From NCBI RefSeq assembly GCF_963677875.1, contig NZ_OY782567.1, forward strand, positions 1-64,000: DNA of 64,000 nucleotides, read 5' to 3'. A program made the translations under genes and the position numbers. Below the pieces are notes generated by a model. The model was not told where the DNA came from and ran no database searches. It was given only the letters and a program-made list of their open reading frames with translations. Positions 1 through 11,468 of this stretch are shown in pieces (position 1 is the first letter of the stretch; every line of letters starts with the position of its first letter). Origin of the DNA: Thiomicrorhabdus sp. GTDB taxonomy: Bacteria > Pseudomonadota > Gammaproteobacteria > Thiomicrospirales > Thiomicrospiraceae.

Positions 1-667
1 AGCCAACAAAGCTTTAGGTTGCAAACCGAAAGAAGAGCGCCGGATTTCCAATGTCGTATTTATGGGAATGGGCGAACCTTTGCTGAATGTCCGGCATGTG
101 TTTCCGGCGGCGCGGATTCTGATGGATGATTTCGCTTATGGCTTGTCCAAACGTCGGGTAACCATCAGCACTGCCGGGGTTGTGCCTGCAATCGACATGA
201 TCAAAGAAGAAGTGGACGTCAGTCTGGCGATTTCGCTGCATGCACCGAACAATCCGTTAAGAGATATTCTGGTGCCGATTAATCAGAAGTACCCACTGGA
301 AGAATTGATGCCGAGTTTGCATCGATTTGTTGAAGGCGGCCACAGCAAAAAGCATGTTACCGTTGAATACGTCATGCTTGATAAGGTGAATGATCGTACG
401 GAGCATGCACAGCAGCTCGCTGAATTGCTGAAAGGCCTGGCCTGTAAAGTCAACTTGATCCCTTTTAACCCTTTTCCGAATACGGAGTACCAGCGTTCTT
501 CCAATAATGCGATTCACCGTTTTAGAGAGATTCTGGAATTGGCAGGATTGAATGTGACGGTACGTAAGACAAGAGGCGATGATATCGATGCCGCTTGCGG
601 ACAGCTGGCAGGAAAAGTGACGGACAGAACAAAAAGAACCTTGCATCGGGTCGAGTTTTCGAATTAA
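1..667 (+). CDS. rlmN: RlmN, 23S rRNA/tRNA adenine-C2 methyltransferase (C-terminal part)
   Basis: Radical-SAM enzyme that methylates C2 of adenosine in 23S rRNA and some tRNAs. The reading frame is open from base 2, so the start and the CxxxCxxC iron-sulfur motif lie outside the window. The visible part has the family motif [10 protein letters not shown] (about 57-86), a central segment with ISLHAPN, and near the end [11 protein letters not shown], which carries the catalytic C-terminal cysteine. About 221 residues are present of a usual 370-390. It is followed by rodZ-like and hisS; in many gammaproteobacteria pilF and ispG also lie between these genes but are absent here. Confidence 0.95.
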   Translation, partial: ANKALGCKPKEERRISNVVFMGMGEPLLNVRHVFPAARILMDDFAYGLSKRRVTISTAGVVPAIDMIKEEVDVSLAISLHAPNNPLRDILVPINQKYPLEELMPSLHRFVEGGHSKKHVTVEYVMLDKVNDRTEHAQQLAELLKGLACKVNLIPFNPFPNTEYQRSSNNAIHRFREILELAGLNVTVRKTRGDDIDAACGQLAGKVTDRTKRTLHRVEFSN

Positions 668-796
668 ATCGACGTTTGTCGATTGGGGTGGCATGTGGAT
701 CGAACAGGCTTTTGCAGCAGGTCGATTTTAGGCCCCGATCTCATGCCTGAAATGAAGTAATAAACGGTTTAACGTAATTAAAGTTGGTTGGCGATA

Positions 797-1279
797 ATGA
801 CTGAGAAAACGATTCAAGCTCTTCCTCCCTTGGGAGAGCTGCTGGTAAAAGCGCGTGAAGAACAGAGTTTAAGTTTGGATGCGGTGTCCGCACAGTTAAA
901 TTTGTCCGTCGAGCGTCTCGAAAAGATGGAGAGTGACTCTTTCGATCCGGCCAATTTATCTCCGTTTGAACGAGGTTATGTGCGGAACTATGCCAAATTG
1001 CTCGGTTTAAAAGACGCCGAGTTCGAGCCATATTTTGCTAATAATCAGAATATCAGCAGTGATTTACACTCGGTTGATCGTTATCGTTACTCGACGCAAA
1101 AGCCGCTGGTGAGCGAATCTTTGGTCAAATTTCTGGTTGCGCTGGTGATTGTGGCGATGCTTGGCTTCCTTGTCTGGCTAGTCTGGCCAGCGAAACAATC
1201 GGCTTCCGATTCGCCCGACAGTATTCAGTTGCCGACGAGCACTGAACAGTCTGCGCCGATACGCGAGACTGCAGAATAA
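797..1279 (+). CDS. rodZ: RodZ-like helix-turn-helix membrane protein, short form
   Basis: About 160 residues. An N-terminal Xre-type HTH_25 domain (LGELLVKAREEQSLSLDAVS to about residue 85, with FERGYVRNYAKLL) is followed by a linker, one transmembrane helix (about 112-134, FLVALVIVAMLGFLVWLVW) and a short Ser/Asp/Pro-rich tail. In cell-shape proteins of the RodZ family the HTH contacts MreB in the cytoplasm. The periplasmic beta domain (DUF4115) seen in longer RodZ is missing, so this is a truncated-type member. I chose ATG 797 over the in-frame TTG at 788; the ribosome site is weak. The position between rlmN and hisS supports the call. Confidence 0.8.
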   Translation: MTEKTIQALPPLGELLVKAREEQSLSLDAVSAQLNLSVERLEKMESDSFDPANLSPFERGYVRNYAKLLGLKDAEFEPYFANNQNISSDLHSVDRYRYSTQKPLVSESLVKFLVALVIVAMLGFLVWLVWPAKQSASDSPDSIQLPTSTEQSAPIRETAE

Positions 1280-1370
1280 AAATAATAGGGGAGAGATTCC
1301 CTATGTAAGCCGTTTGATTTGAAACTGCATAAGATGCACATAAGTAAAGAATAAAGAGTTTTCCATAACC

Positions 1371-2642
1371 ATGACAAAGCAAATTTCGGCCATTCGAGGC
1401 ATGAATGATATTTTTGCGGCCGATGCGGATGCGTTTGATTTTTTAATTTCCACTGCGGAAGACACCTTGAGACAATATGGCTATCGTTCAATTCGTCTGC
1501 CGATTGTCGAAAAAACCCAGCTTTTTGCACGTTCGATCGGCGAAGTGACTGATATCGTGGAAAAAGAAATGTATACCTTTGAGGATCGTAACGGAGAGAG
1601 TCTGACTTTGCGTCCGGAAGGAACCGCCGGTTGTGTTCGTGCCGTGATTCAAAACGGTTTAGCGCATAACCAGATTCAGAAGCTTTACTATACCGGACCG
1701 ATGTTTCGTTATGAACGGCCTCAAAAAGGGCGTTACCGTCAGTTTCATCAATTCGGCGTGGAAGTGTTTGGACTTCAAGGGCCGGATATTGATGCGGAAT
1801 TGATTGTGTTGTCGGCTCGTTTGTGGGAACGCCTCGGCCTGGATAATCTGGAGTTGCAATTAAATTCTCTGGGGAATCAGCAGGCGAGAGCGGAGTACCG
1901 TGAAATTCTGGTCGAGTATTTGACGGAACATAAAGAAAAATTGGATGAGGACAGCTTACGCCGCCTGGATACGAATCCTTTACGAGTGCTGGACAGTAAG
2001 AATCCGGACATGGCCGACATCGTAGCCGACGCACCTAAGTTGATCGACCATCTGGATGAAGAATCGGTCGAACATTTTGAAAAACTTAAAACGCATCTGG
2101 ATGATCTCGGAATCGAATATGTTGTAAACCCGAATCTGGTTCGCGGTCTGGATTATTACAATCGTACTGTTTTTGAATGGGTGACCACAGAACTTGGGGC
2201 TCAGGGAACGGTTTGTGCCGGTGGACGTTATGATGGGCTGGTTGAGCAGATCGGCGGCAAGCCGACGCCGGCAGTCGGATTTGCAATGGGCATAGAACGC
2301 TTGGCGGCCTTGTTGATGGATCACGAAAAAGTCCCGGCACAGGCGCAGCCCGATATTTACATGGTGCTGGTTGGCGAAGGTACGGATCGTCCGGGAATGG
2401 TGATTTCGGAAATGATTCGCGATGCCATGCCCAACCTGAAAATTCAAATGAATATGGGCGGCGGAAGTTTCAAAAGTCAGTTTAAAAAAGCTGATAAATC
2501 TGGCGCGTCTTATGCCATCGTTCTTGGAGAAAGTGAAGTGCAGGAGCGCAAAGTTGCGCTTAAGCCTCTGCGCTTGGATGAAGAACAACAAATGGTTGAG
2601 TGGGATGATCTGTGTGATCACCTTGCGAACTTGTATTCATAA
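1371..2642 (+). CDS. hisS: histidyl-tRNA synthetase
   Basis: Class II aminoacyl-tRNA synthetase, 423 residues, the usual bacterial length. It charges tRNA-His with histidine in the cytoplasm. Motif 2 is seen as [18 protein letters not shown] near residue 113, the histidine-binding segment as [11 protein letters not shown] near 260, and motif 3 as GFAMGIERL near 303. The C-terminal anticodon-binding alpha/beta domain ([10 protein letters not shown] onward) is complete. ATG 1371 follows an AAAGAG ribosome site. It sits between rodZ-like and yfgM as in related genomes. Confidence 0.98.
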   Translation: MTKQISAIRGMNDIFAADADAFDFLISTAEDTLRQYGYRSIRLPIVEKTQLFARSIGEVTDIVEKEMYTFEDRNGESLTLRPEGTAGCVRAVIQNGLAHNQIQKLYYTGPMFRYERPQKGRYRQFHQFGVEVFGLQGPDIDAELIVLSARLWERLGLDNLELQLNSLGNQQARAEYREILVEYLTEHKEKLDEDSLRRLDTNPLRVLDSKNPDMADIVADAPKLIDHLDEESVEHFEKLKTHLDDLGIEYVVNPNLVRGLDYYNRTVFEWVTTELGAQGTVCAGGRYDGLVEQIGGKPTPAVGFAMGIERLAALLMDHEKVPAQAQPDIYMVLVGEGTDRPGMVISEMIRDAMPNLKIQMNMGGGSFKSQFKKADKSGASYAIVLGESEVQERKVALKPLRLDEEQQMVEWDDLCDHLANLYS

Positions 2643-2692
2643 TTAATACAAAATCAATATTCAATACTCCGAAAAAAATAGAGGATGTTTCA

Positions 2693-3331
2693 ATGAGCCG
2701 TTATGAAACGGAAGAAGAGCAGATTGACGCCATCAAATCCTGGTGGAAGAAAAACGGTAATGCGATTGTCACTTCGGTGTTAGTGGTCGCCGTAGCTGTC
2801 GCCGGTTGGCGTTATTGGCAGAATAATACCTATGTCAATGCGGCCAATGCATCTTCGATCTATGAAGTTTTGCAACTAAACAGTGAACAAGGTAAGTTCG
2901 GCGAAGTTTCCCGTGAAGCGCTGAAATTGGAACAAGAGCAACCGGACAGTCCTTATGCATGGGGTGCAGCCTTATTGCACGCTAAATTCAGTTTTGAAAA
3001 AGGCGATATGGACACTGCCGAATCTCAACTGCAGTGGGTCATTGATCAGGCCAAGGATGCCGAAATCCGCCGGGTAGCTCAATTGCGCCTGTTGAGACTG
3101 TCTATCGATCAAGATAAAAACGATCAGGCAAATGCTTTGGTTCAAGCGCTGCAAGCGGAAAAGTTGACGGATCAGGAAGCTGCTTACCTTGAATATGTCA
3201 AGGGTCTGTTTGCATTGAAGTTGGATCGAAAAGAAGAAGCGCGTAGCGCCTTCCAAACGGTTTTGGATAATAATGGTGCCGAGCAGAATCTGCGTGGATT
3301 GGCACAGATTCAGTTAGATGATCTGAGTTAA
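2693..3331 (+). CDS. yfgM: YfgM-family tetratricopeptide membrane protein
   Basis: 212 residues. The N-terminus has the family signature (YETEEEQIDAIKSWWKKNG) followed by one transmembrane helix (about 23-41), then a periplasmic TPR-like alpha-helical domain ending in a typical GxAQIQLDDL tail. YfgM is an inner-membrane ancillary protein of the Sec translocon working with PpiD and periplasmic chaperones in outer-membrane protein traffic. An AGAGGA ribosome site precedes the ATG. It lies between hisS and bamB, which is the conserved order in gammaproteobacteria. Confidence 0.93.
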   Translation: MSRYETEEEQIDAIKSWWKKNGNAIVTSVLVVAVAVAGWRYWQNNTYVNAANASSIYEVLQLNSEQGKFGEVSREALKLEQEQPDSPYAWGAALLHAKFSFEKGDMDTAESQLQWVIDQAKDAEIRRVAQLRLLRLSIDQDKNDQANALVQALQAEKLTDQEAAYLEYVKGLFALKLDRKEEARSAFQTVLDNNGAEQNLRGLAQIQLDDLS

Positions 3332-3380
3332 TCCGGGCTTGGCCCTCTGGGCTATAATGCGGCATCCGTTTGTTGAAGAG

Positions 3381-3408
3381 GCCTCACCTTTTAAGGGTGG
3401 GGCGTTTT
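3381..3408 (+). terminator. possible terminator between yfgM and bamB
   Basis: Hairpin GCCTCACC / GGTGGGGC (one T-G pair, 7-base loop) followed by GTTTT. It is weak because the T run is short, so it may only lower read-through from hisS-yfgM into bamB. Confidence 0.45.
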
Positions 3409-3498
3409 AGTTGTCGGATCGCGGAAAATTTGATGTTAACCCCTGCTATTCTCGAGGTTTCAATAGTGGGTCAAGAGAGATAAGGAACCTGATATTTC

Positions 3499-4719
3499 AT
3501 GAAAATTCGCTTGTTGTTGCTTTCCGCCGTGTTATTGGGTGGTTGTTCGTCGAATGCAAACTTGCCGGAACCGACACCGCTGGTTCCGCTGGAATCACCT
3601 TATTCTCTGCATAAAAACTGGGAAGTTTCTCTGTCGGCTTTGCCGAATCTGGATGCGCGCGGTTTGGCGTTTGCCGAAGACGAGCAGGCCGTTTATATTG
3701 CCAACAGTGATGGTCATGTGATCGCGTTACATAAGGAAAACCGCAGTCGATGGACCGATCAGGTCGAATGGCAGACGCGTTTTGACGACCATGTTGTTTC
3801 CGGCCCGACCCTGTTTGGTGACGAATTACTGATCGGTACTTCGAAAGGACTGTTGAAATCCTTGTCGAAAGAGACCGGCGCCTTACTTTGGCAGAGACAG
3901 TTGTCGAGCGAGGTGATCAGTCGGCCGATTGTTTCCGGCGGTAAAATTTATACCCGTACGGTTGACGGTAAGCTGTATGCTTTGAACCTGGAAGACGGCT
4001 CGGTGATTTGGGTCAATGAAAATCAGGTTCCGAAACTGTCTTTGCGCGGTTCACCGGATTTACTGGTTGTGGAGGATTACGTTTTTGCTGCTTGGGAATC
4101 GGGTGTGGTGCAGGCACTGTCGGCCATTACCGGTGAGTTGCTGTGGGAAACTCGTGTTGCTTCGCCGAAAGGCCGTACCGATCTCGAACGTATGATCGAT
4201 ATCCAGGCTAATCTGGTTTTGAAAGATAATCGTCTGTATGCGCTTGGTTTTCACGGAAAACTGGCGGCGATCAACCCGATGAATGGTGAGTTCTTTTTTG
4301 TTAAAAATCTTTCCGGTTACCGTGATTTCGTAGCAGATGATAAAGCGTTGTACGCTGTGGACGATGAAGGTGTGATGCAGGCCTTTGATTTGATGACCGG
4401 AGCCCCTCTATGGAAGCAGGCTGCCTTTAAGCAGCGCTTGGTGGGTGATTTGCATTTGTATGGCGATCAATTACTGCTTTCCGACGGTTGGGGGTATTTG
4501 CACTGGGTGAATAAATTGCAGGGCATTGAGTATGCTCGCGCCAAGCACAGCAACGAATACGGCGAAGGCGAACGTATTTTGAAAGTGATGGTCGATGGCA
4601 AGCGTCTGTATGTCTTTGACGGCGATGGACTGGTGACCAGTTATAATGTCGTACCTTCGGAATTAAGCCGTTTTCACAGCGAACTGGCGGGAAACAAACA
4701 AAAGGCGGAGACTGAATGA
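3499..4719 (+). CDS. bamB: BamB, outer-membrane assembly lipoprotein
   Basis: 406 residues. A lipoprotein signal with lipobox LLGGC lies at about residues 13-17, followed by repeated PQQ-like/WD-like blades with the typical GxLyALnxxdG pattern (for example [15 protein letters not shown]), as expected for the eight-bladed propeller. BamB is the lipoprotein partner of BamA in the BAM complex that folds beta-barrel proteins at the outer membrane. AAGGA precedes ATG 3499. The stop overlaps the start of der by four bases (ATGA), indicating translational coupling. Confidence 0.95.
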   Translation: MKIRLLLLSAVLLGGCSSNANLPEPTPLVPLESPYSLHKNWEVSLSALPNLDARGLAFAEDEQAVYIANSDGHVIALHKENRSRWTDQVEWQTRFDDHVVSGPTLFGDELLIGTSKGLLKSLSKETGALLWQRQLSSEVISRPIVSGGKIYTRTVDGKLYALNLEDGSVIWVNENQVPKLSLRGSPDLLVVEDYVFAAWESGVVQALSAITGELLWETRVASPKGRTDLERMIDIQANLVLKDNRLYALGFHGKLAAINPMNGEFFFVKNLSGYRDFVADDKALYAVDDEGVMQAFDLMTGAPLWKQAAFKQRLVGDLHLYGDQLLLSDGWGYLHWVNKLQGIEYARAKHSNEYGEGERILKVMVDGKRLYVFDGDGLVTSYNVVPSELSRFHSELAGNKQKAETE

Positions 4720-6149
4720 GTAAGCCGGTTATTGCGCTGGTCGGTCGTCCTAATGTTGGTAAATCGACGCTGTTCAATCGTTTGACGCGCAGTCGCGATG
4801 CGATTGTTGCCGATTACCCCGGGTTGACCCGGGATCGCCAGTACGGAACAGGGCGCGTCGGTTCTGCTCCCTACATCGTAGTGGATACTGGCGGTTTAAG
4901 CGGTGAAACCGAAGGTGTCGATCCGCTAATGGCAGGTCAGGTCAGTGCTGCTTTGGAAGAGGCCGATGCGATTTTGTTTCTGGTCGACGGGCGTCAGGGA
5001 TTGATCCCGGCGGATGAAGTGATTGCAAATTACATTCGTCTGTTCGATAAACCGGTGCAGATTCTGGTTAATAAGGCGGAAGGCTATGATCATGCTTTGG
5101 CAAAGTCGGAATTTTTCCAGCTTGGTCTTGGAGAGCCGATCGCCATTTCTTCGGCTCATGGTGATAATGTGGCTTATGCCATTGATCGTGTTCTGGCGTC
5201 TCTGCCGGAAAAAGCGGACACGGATGAGTTTGAAGCCGATGAACATCCGGGGATTCGGGTGGCCGTTATCGGACGGCCGAATGTCGGAAAATCGACTCTG
5301 ATCAATCGTATGATCGGTGAAGAGCGGGTGGTTGCCTTTGATATGCCGGGAACCACTCGAGACAGTATTTTTGTTCCCTTCAAGCGGGATGAGCAGGATT
5401 ATACGCTGATTGATACCGCCGGTGTCCGCCGGCGGAAAAACATTAAAGAAAAAATCGAAAAGTTCAGTATCGTTAAGGCGATGGAGGCGATGGAAGCTTC
5501 GCACGTCGTGATATTGGTGATTGATGGTTCCGAAGGTTTGACCGATCAGGATTTGACACTGTTGGGCTTGGCGATTGAATCCGGCCGCGGATTGGTTCTG
5601 GCGATCAATAAGTGGGATAATCTCAGTAGCGATCAGCGGCAATGGGTCAAAAACGAACTGAGTTTCCGTCTGCAATTCGCCGATTATGCCAAGCAGCATT
5701 TGATTTCCGCTTTGCACGGAACCGGGGTTGGAGATCTGTTTAAAACGATTCAGGCCGTTCACAGTGCCGCTTTTAAACGTGTCAGTACCTCGGATTTGAA
5801 TCGTGTGCTGGAACAGGCTGTGCTGGAGCATCAGCCACCTCTGATTGGCGGTCGAAGAGTAAAATTACGCTATGCGCATCTCGGTGGTTTGAACCCGCCG
5901 CGAGTGATTGTGCATGGCAACCAGGTCGATAAGTTGCCGCAGGCTTACAGCAAATACCTGATCAATGTGTTCCGTAAAGCATTCAAGTGGATTGGAACGC
6001 CGGTCAGCGTTGAATTCAAGGCTTCTGAAAACCCGTTTGAGGGGCGAAAAAATAAACAGAAGTCGCGCACGGCAAATAAAAAAGATGAATCCGCTTTCGG
6101 CGCGATGAAAAAAATCAAAAAGAAAAAGCAGCCCAAACGTCGTCAGTGA
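4716..6149 (+). CDS. der: Der (EngA), double-domain ribosome-assembly GTPase
   Basis: 477 residues with two consecutive GTPase domains. Walker A motifs are [14 protein letters not shown] near residue 8 and [14 protein letters not shown] near residue 185; the G4 motifs are VNKAE and NKWD. A KH-like domain follows and the tail is Lys/Arg-rich ([13 protein letters not shown]). Der is needed for maturation of the 50S subunit. It overlaps bamB by four bases, so both are made from one message. Confidence 0.98.
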   Translation: MSKPVIALVGRPNVGKSTLFNRLTRSRDAIVADYPGLTRDRQYGTGRVGSAPYIVVDTGGLSGETEGVDPLMAGQVSAALEEADAILFLVDGRQGLIPADEVIANYIRLFDKPVQILVNKAEGYDHALAKSEFFQLGLGEPIAISSAHGDNVAYAIDRVLASLPEKADTDEFEADEHPGIRVAVIGRPNVGKSTLINRMIGEERVVAFDMPGTTRDSIFVPFKRDEQDYTLIDTAGVRRRKNIKEKIEKFSIVKAMEAMEASHVVILVIDGSEGLTDQDLTLLGLAIESGRGLVLAINKWDNLSSDQRQWVKNELSFRLQFADYAKQHLISALHGTGVGDLFKTIQAVHSAAFKRVSTSDLNRVLEQAVLEHQPPLIGGRRVKLRYAHLGGLNPPRVIVHGNQVDKLPQAYSKYLINVFRKAFKWIGTPVSVEFKASENPFEGRKNKQKSRTANKKDESAFGAMKKIKKKKQPKRRQ

Positions 6150-6248
6150 GGGCAAATTTCAACCTTCTTAATGCTTATCCCCCTTGAGCATAGAGAAGGC
6201 AACCCGTTCGTATATATTTGATTACTTCAAGAGAGTTTAAACAATACC

Positions 6249-9200
6249 ATGAGTCCAAATCCGACCAAACGTATTCGTGAAATCCCCTATAACTACACCT
6301 CTTTTTCCGATAAAGAGATCGTGTTGAGATTTTTGGGCGAGTCGTGCTGGCAAACGATCGGGTCGTTGCGGGAGTGTCGGAATACCGGACGTTCGGCGCG
6401 TATGCTGTTTGAAGTTCTTGGGGATATGTGGGTCATCAGTCGCAATCCCTATATTCAGAATGATCTGATCGAGAACCCGAAGCGACGTGCTGCACTGGTT
6501 GAAGCGCTTTACCATCGTTTAAAAGCGGTTCAAGGGCGTTTGAACGGGAACAGTGAAGCGGAAAAACTCCTGAATGCGGTTCGCAAGGCGGTCGATGAGT
6601 TCGCCGAATGGTTCCCTGAGCAGGTCAAGTTGCGCGGAAAAGTCAGCCGCCGATTCAAAAAAATCACCCGTGACGATAACGTTGATTTCAGCGGGCTGGC
6701 GCGTGTTTCGCATGCGACCGATGCCACCGACTGGCGAGTTGAATTGCCGTTGGTAGTTTTGCATCCGGATACCGAGGAAGAAACCGTTGAGATGGTGCAG
6801 GCCTGTATTGACTTGGGGCTGACCATTATTCCTCGTGGCGGCGGAACCGGTTATACGGGTGGTGCGATTCCGTTGCATCAGCATACGGCGGTGATCAACA
6901 CCGAAAAATTGGAATTTATGAGTCTGGTCGAACACGTCGAGTTACCGATGATCGGGAAGGTACCAACCATCCGAACCGGTGCCGGTGTGGTGACCCGTCG
7001 TGTTTCCGAACGCGCCGAAGCTTTTGGGTATACGTTTGCTGTAGACCCGACATCACAGGATGCTTCTACCGTCGGTGGAAATATTTCCATGAATGCCGGA
7101 GGAAAAAAAGCCGTTCTGTGGGGAACGACACTGGATAATCTGGCTTCCTGGAGAATGGTGACTCCGGATGCGAAGTGGCTGGAAGTCGAGCGCATCAATC
7201 ATAACCTCGGAAAACTGCAGGATCAGCAGACGGTCGTTTTTGAAATTCGTCGTTACGAAAAAGATGGTACGACTCAGATCGGCAGAAGCGAACGTTTGAA
7301 AATTCCGGGATCGGCATTCCGTCAAGCCGGTTTGGGGAAAGATGTTACCGATAAGTTCCTCAGCGGCTTGCCAGGGATTCAGAAAGAAGGCTGTGATGGT
7401 TTGATCACCTCATCGCGCTTTATCGTACATCGCATGCCAAGCCACACTCGTACTGTCTGTCTGGAATTCTTCGGTACGGATCTGAGTCTGGCGGTGCCGG
7501 CGATTGTCGAAATCATCGATTACGTCGAGTCGAAAAAGGCTCAGGGAATTCTTCTTGCCGGTTTGGAACATCTGGATGAACGCTATATTCGTGCGGTCAA
7601 ATACAATACCAAGGCGGATCGAAATGAATTGCCGAAGATGATTCTGTTGGCGGATATCTGTGGCGAGAACGGTTTTGAGGTTGCGAAAACCTGTACCGAA
7701 ATTGTCGAGAAGGCGAACAAGCGTGACGCGGAAGGTTTCATTGCGGTGAGCGAGGAAGCTCGTAAACGTTTCTGGTTGGATCGTTCGCGTACGGCGGCGA
7801 TTTCCGCGCATACCAATGCCTTTAAAGTCAATGAAGATGTGGTGATCCCGCTGGAGCGTTTGAACGAGTACAACAGCGAAATTGAGAAAATCAATATTGA
7901 GATGTCGATCGGTAATAAGCTGGAAATTCTCAATGCCTTTCAAGAGTATTTCCGCGGTGATATTCCGGAGTTTACTCAGGAAGATGATTTCGAAGACGTT
8001 CAGGGGCCGACGGATTTCTTCAAAGGCAAAGTTGAGCGTGCATTAATTCGTTTACAGTCCGTTGAAGAGCGTTGGAAGGCACTTCTGGCTAATCTTGATG
8101 AACCCGCTGTCAGCCACCTTGAACTGGTTCCGGAATTGGATCAGACAAAACTTCGTGAAGGGGATACGATTTTAAATCTGTTCCTGCGTCGTGAAATCAA
8201 AGTCTCCTATCGCAAAGAGGTGAAACATTTCTTGACCGATAAGTTTATGGGACACGATTTCGAGCCGATGTTGCTGCGTTTGGATCAGATTCATGCCGAA
8301 TTGCGTAACGCGCGTCTGTTTGTTGCATTGCACATGCATGCCGGAGACGGGAATATTCACACCAATATCCCGGTTCATTCCGGTAACTATGAGATGGTAC
8401 AGCTGGCAGATAAGGTGGTTGATCGGATTATGGAGATTGCCCATCGTCTCGGCGGGGTTATTTCCGGTGAGCATGGTATCGGGCTGACCAAGTTCCAGTA
8501 CCTGGAGCAGGCGAAAATCGAAGCCTTCGTTAAATACAAAAACGATGTGGATCCAGAAGGGCATTTCAACCGTGGGAAATTGTTACCCGGCTCTGGATTA
8601 CAGAATGCTTATACGCCGTCTTTGAGTCTGGTGCAGCAGGAAGCGATTATTCTGGAAGCCAGTGAGCTGGATGAGTTGAATAACGACATCAAAGACTGTT
8701 TGCGTTGCGGTAAATGTAAGCCGGTGTGTCAGACGCATATTCCGCGTGCGAATCTGTTGTATTCGCCGCGTAACAAGATTCTGGCTACCGGGCAGGTTAT
8801 TGAAGCTTTCCTGTATGAAGAGCAGACGCGTCGCGGCATTTCTCTTCAGCACTTTGAAGCCATGAACGATGTGGCCGATCATTGTACGACTTGTCACAAG
8901 TGTGAAGCGCCGTGTCCTGTGAACATCGATTTTGGAGATGTTTCGATCCGCATGCGTAATATTTTGACGAATATGGGGCAAAAACGTTTCTCGATCACCA
9001 CTAAAATGGCTTTGTGGTTCTTGAATACCAAAAAGCCGTCCAGTGTCAATTTCCTGCGCAAGGCGATGATCGGTTGGAGTTCGGTCTTTATTACGCTGGG
9101 GCATAGAATCGCAAAAGCATTCGGTTTGGTGAAAAGTTCTTCAGCGGAAATTCCGGCACGTACCTCGAAAATCGCACCGGTTCAACAGCAGGTGATCAAC

Positions 9201-10115
9201 TTTGTTCGCAAGCCGTTGAATACCGGCCCGAATCAGCCGACCATGCGTGCTTTACTCGGGTTGGAAGAGAGTAATATGGTTCCGATCATCAGCCGACCGG
9301 AGTATGTCAATGACGATTCCGATGCCGTCTTCTATTTCCCCGGTTGCGGTTCGGAGAGATTGTTCAGCGATATCGGGCTGGCAACCATCGCCATGCTGGC
9401 GGAGGCCGGTGCGCAAACGGTATTGCCTCCCGGATACTTATGTTGCGGTTATCCGCAGACGGCAGCCGGACAAGCCGATAAAGGTGCGCAGATAACGGCA
9501 GAAAACCGAGCCTTGTTCCACCGGGTGGCCAACACCTTGAACTATATGGATATTAAAACGGTCATTGTGTCGTGTGGTACCTGTATGGATCAACTTTTAA
9601 AGTATGAGTTCGGTAAAATATTCCCGGGTTGCCGTCTTTTGGATATTCACGAGTATCTGCAGGAAAAAGGTATGTCGGTCGAGAGTGCAGCAGGAGTGAA
9701 GTATCTGTACCACGCTCCATGTCACGATCCGATGAAGGTGATGGATGGAACTCAGGTGACCAAGGATCTCTTGAAAACCGATGAAGTTCAATTGTCCGAC
9801 CGCTGTTGTTCTGAAGCGGGAACTCTGGCGACGGCTCGTCCGGATATTTCCACTCAGCTGCGTTTCCGTAAAGCGATGGAACTGAAACAGGGAATTAAGG
9901 ATCTAACCGGTGAAGAACGGGCGAAGAAGGGGAACGTGAAGGTGCTGACCTCTTGTCCGGCCTGTCAACAGGGGTTGAATCGTTATGAAGATGAGACCGG
10001 TTTGAAAACCGACTACATTGTGGTTGAATTGGCCAAGCAGCGCATGGGTGAAGATTGGAAGTTGCAATTTACCCGGCGTTTAAAAGAGAGCGGCGTCGAG
10101 AAAGTGCTGCTTTAA
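6249..10115 (+). CDS. giant FAD-linked oxidase / Fe-S / CCG-domain oxidoreductase (DUF3683 type)
   Basis: 1288 residues. In order: an N-terminal DUF3683-like region (1-150), an FAD-binding domain with the glycine-rich [12 protein letters not shown] near 197 and [10 protein letters not shown] near 275, an FAD-oxidase C domain with [12 protein letters not shown] near 697 and [13 protein letters not shown], a dicluster ferredoxin segment ([11 protein letters not shown] and [13 protein letters not shown], about 817-895), and two CCG cysteine-rich domains ([31 protein letters not shown]). The architecture equals GlcD plus GlcF or Dld-II in one chain, so it should oxidise a D-2-hydroxyacid such as D-lactate or glycolate and pass electrons to the quinone pool. 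The substrate cannot be read from sequence. It is a single-gene unit followed by a strong terminator. Confidence 0.88.
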   Translation: MSPNPTKRIREIPYNYTSFSDKEIVLRFLGESCWQTIGSLRECRNTGRSARMLFEVLGDMWVISRNPYIQNDLIENPKRRAALVEALYHRLKAVQGRLNGNSEAEKLLNAVRKAVDEFAEWFPEQVKLRGKVSRRFKKITRDDNVDFSGLARVSHATDATDWRVELPLVVLHPDTEEETVEMVQACIDLGLTIIPRGGGTGYTGGAIPLHQHTAVINTEKLEFMSLVEHVELPMIGKVPTIRTGAGVVTRRVSERAEAFGYTFAVDPTSQDASTVGGNISMNAGGKKAVLWGTTLDNLASWRMVTPDAKWLEVERINHNLGKLQDQQTVVFEIRRYEKDGTTQIGRSERLKIPGSAFRQAGLGKDVTDKFLSGLPGIQKEGCDGLITSSRFIVHRMPSHTRTVCLEFFGTDLSLAVPAIVEIIDYVESKKAQGILLAGLEHLDERYIRAVKYNTKADRNELPKMILLADICGENGFEVAKTCTEIVEKANKRDAEGFIAVSEEARKRFWLDRSRTAAISAHTNAFKVNEDVVIPLERLNEYNSEIEKINIEMSIGNKLEILNAFQEYFRGDIPEFTQEDDFEDVQGPTDFFKGKVERALIRLQSVEERWKALLANLDEPAVSHLELVPELDQTKLREGDTILNLFLRREIKVSYRKEVKHFLTDKFMGHDFEPMLLRLDQIHAELRNARLFVALHMHAGDGNIHTNIPVHSGNYEMVQLADKVVDRIMEIAHRLGGVISGEHGIGLTKFQYLEQAKIEAFVKYKNDVDPEGHFNRGKLLPGSGLQNAYTPSLSLVQQEAIILEASELDELNNDIKDCLRCGKCKPVCQTHIPRANLLYSPRNKILATGQVIEAFLYEEQTRRGISLQHFEAMNDVADHCTTCHKCEAPCPVNIDFGDVSIRMRNILTNMGQKRFSITTKMALWFLNTKKPSSVNFLRKAMIGWSSVFITLGHRIAKAFGLVKSSSAEIPARTSKIAPVQQQVINFVRKPLNTGPNQPTMRALLGLEESNMVPIISRPEYVNDDSDAVFYFPGCGSERLFSDIGLATIAMLAEAGAQTVLPPGYLCCGYPQTAAGQADKGAQITAENRALFHRVANTLNYMDIKTVIVSCGTCMDQLLKYEFGKIFPGCRLLDIHEYLQEKGMSVESAAGVKYLYHAPCHDPMKVMDGTQVTKDLLKTDEVQLSDRCCSEAGTLATARPDISTQLRFRKAMELKQGIKDLTGEERAKKGNVKVLTSCPACQQGLNRYEDETGLKTDYIVVELAKQRMGEDWKLQFTRRLKESGVEKVLL

Positions 10116-10140
10116 GACGTGTTATTTTGCCTAAAAAGCA

Positions 10141-10174
10141 AAACGGCGCTTTCCATCAGGATTGCGCCGTTTTT
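10141..10174. terminator. bidirectional terminator
   Basis: Perfect 9-bp stem AAACGGCGC / GCGCCGTTT with a 14-base loop, an A-rich left flank and a T run on the right. It serves the FAD/FeS gene on + and the cytochrome gene on -. Confidence 0.85.
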
Positions 10175-10207
10175 GTTTTAAGCAATTTGGGGTGAGAATA
10201 TCATCCC

Positions 10208-10507
10208 TTATTTCGGTGCCTGAGCGGCATAGAAAGCCGATAGCTCCTTAATTTCAGCATCGGTCAAGCCCTTGGCAAAAGCCGCCATGGTCGCATCTTT
10301 GCGGAAACCGTCACGGAAGTCCTTTAATTGCTTTTCAAGGTAGGAAGCGTGCTGACCTGCCAGCTTCGGAAAATTAGGAACGACGCTGTTACCGTCCGCA
10401 CCATGACAGCCTACACAAGTTGCCGCTTTGGCCGGAGCAGCCTGGGCTCCAAAGGATGCGCTGAACATAACGCCTGCGGAAAGAGTCGCAATGATGAATT
10501 TTTTCAT
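10208..10507 (-). CDS. periplasmic class I cytochrome c (c4/c5-like)
   Basis: 99 residues with a clean signal peptide (MKKFIIATLSAGVMFSASFG, cleavage after AQA) and one haem motif CVGCH near residue 32. PNFPKLAGQHASYLEKQL is characteristic of half a cytochrome c4. The axial Met is the one in MAAFAKGL. It is probably a soluble periplasmic electron carrier. A second, related cytochrome is encoded just upstream on the same strand. The partner enzyme is not visible here. Confidence 0.9.
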   Translation of the reverse strand: MKKFIIATLSAGVMFSASFGAQAAPAKAATCVGCHGADGNSVVPNFPKLAGQHASYLEKQLKDFRDGFRKDATMAAFAKGLTDAEIKELSAFYAAQAPK

Positions 10508-10617
10508 AGGGAAATCCTTATGTTGGAATCGACTGATAGAATTTAAAGCTTCAAGTTCGGCAAATCAAGCGTAAAAGCGGATAAGTTAAACTTTGTAGCC
10601 ATAAATTTTTCTATGGG

Positions 10618-10658
10618 CATAAAAAAACCGCCCGAGTCCTGAGACAGGGGCGGCTTTT
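10618..10658 (-). terminator. terminator of the upstream cytochrome c gene
   Basis: Read on the minus strand: GCCGCCCC, a loop, then GGGCGG and a run of seven Ts. It lies 20 bases after the stop of the cytochrome gene at 10677-10982. Confidence 0.8.
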
Positions 10659-10676
10659 TCGTTACTGAGATCTGAA

Positions 10677-10982
10677 TTACAGGCCAGCAACGTAAGCAGC
10701 GATGTTTTCCATGTCTGCGTCAGAAAGACCAGCAGCCATTGGAGCCATCATAGAAGTCATAGGACCAACTTGCTCACCAGCTTTGTATTTTTTAAGCTTG
10801 CTAACAACATCAGCAGGGTTTTGACCCGCTAGTTTAGGTCCAACACCACCTTCAGCGGCACCACCGTGACAACCTACACAAGTTCCGAAAGCCGCTTGAC
10901 CTGCAGCAGCGTCACCCGCTTGAGCAGCTGCACCAAAAGAAACGATCCCAGCCGCAGCTAGAGCGATAATTGTTTTTTTCAT
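10677..10982 (-). CDS. periplasmic class I cytochrome c
   Basis: 101 residues from the ATG at 10982, preceded by AGGAGAG. Signal peptide MKKTIIALAAAGIVSFGAAA, cleavage after AQA. One haem motif CVGCH near residue 35, GPKLAGQNPADV, and axial Met in MAPMAAGLS. It ends with AAYVAGL, typical of monohaem c5/c554-like proteins. It has its own terminator and codon use biased like a highly expressed gene (GCT, GGT). It could serve sulfide or C1 oxidation, but nothing nearby fixes the partner. Confidence 0.9.
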   Translation of the reverse strand: MKKTIIALAAAGIVSFGAAAQAGDAAAGQAAFGTCVGCHGGAAEGGVGPKLAGQNPADVVSKLKKYKAGEQVGPMTSMMAPMAAGLSDADMENIAAYVAGL

Positions 10983-11285
10983 AATGTACTCTCCTGAAAG
11001 CACGATTTGATAATTGCTCGGGTTTCCCCTGGTTGCAAATTACAAACGAAAAGCCAGTTCGAGTCAAGAAAGAAGGCTTAAGCAACCATTAATATTTGCA
11101 AAAAATATGGAGAACAGTCGAAACTTGAAGAAATTGTTTCGATAAACTACGGGATAAGTTTAATGAAACCTTTGTTTGTTGGGTGTTTTTTATCCGAAGA
11201 AGAGGACATTTTTTCTTGTTTTTTGCGGTGGTTTGAGCCGCGTATTTTCGGGTAAAAAAACAGTTTTGAATCGATAGGAGATTAC

Positions 11286-11456
11286 ATGTTTCGTTTATGG
11301 ATTCTGGTCGCCGTTGCCAGTGTTATCAGTTGGTGGTTGTTAAAGCTGGTTGGGCGACCGAAGGCGTTTGGCTGGATTTTACTCTTTTGGATTGCCGTTT
11401 TTTTCGGTTCTGCCGCATTGCTGTATACACTTTCTTTGTGGTTTGTCAGTCAGTAG
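11286..11456 (+). CDS. small two-helix membrane protein, 56 residues
   Basis: ATG 11286 follows ATAGGAG at good spacing. The product starts MFRLWILVAVASVISWW and has two hydrophobic helices (about 3-21 and 28-52) separated by KLVGRPKA, ending in SQ. I do not recognise the family. It is converging with rsgA, whose end lies 12 bases away. Confidence 0.55.
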   Translation: MFRLWILVAVASVISWWLLKLVGRPKAFGWILLFWIAVFFGSAALLYTLSLWFVSQ

Positions 11457-11468
11457 GCAAATTCGGCT

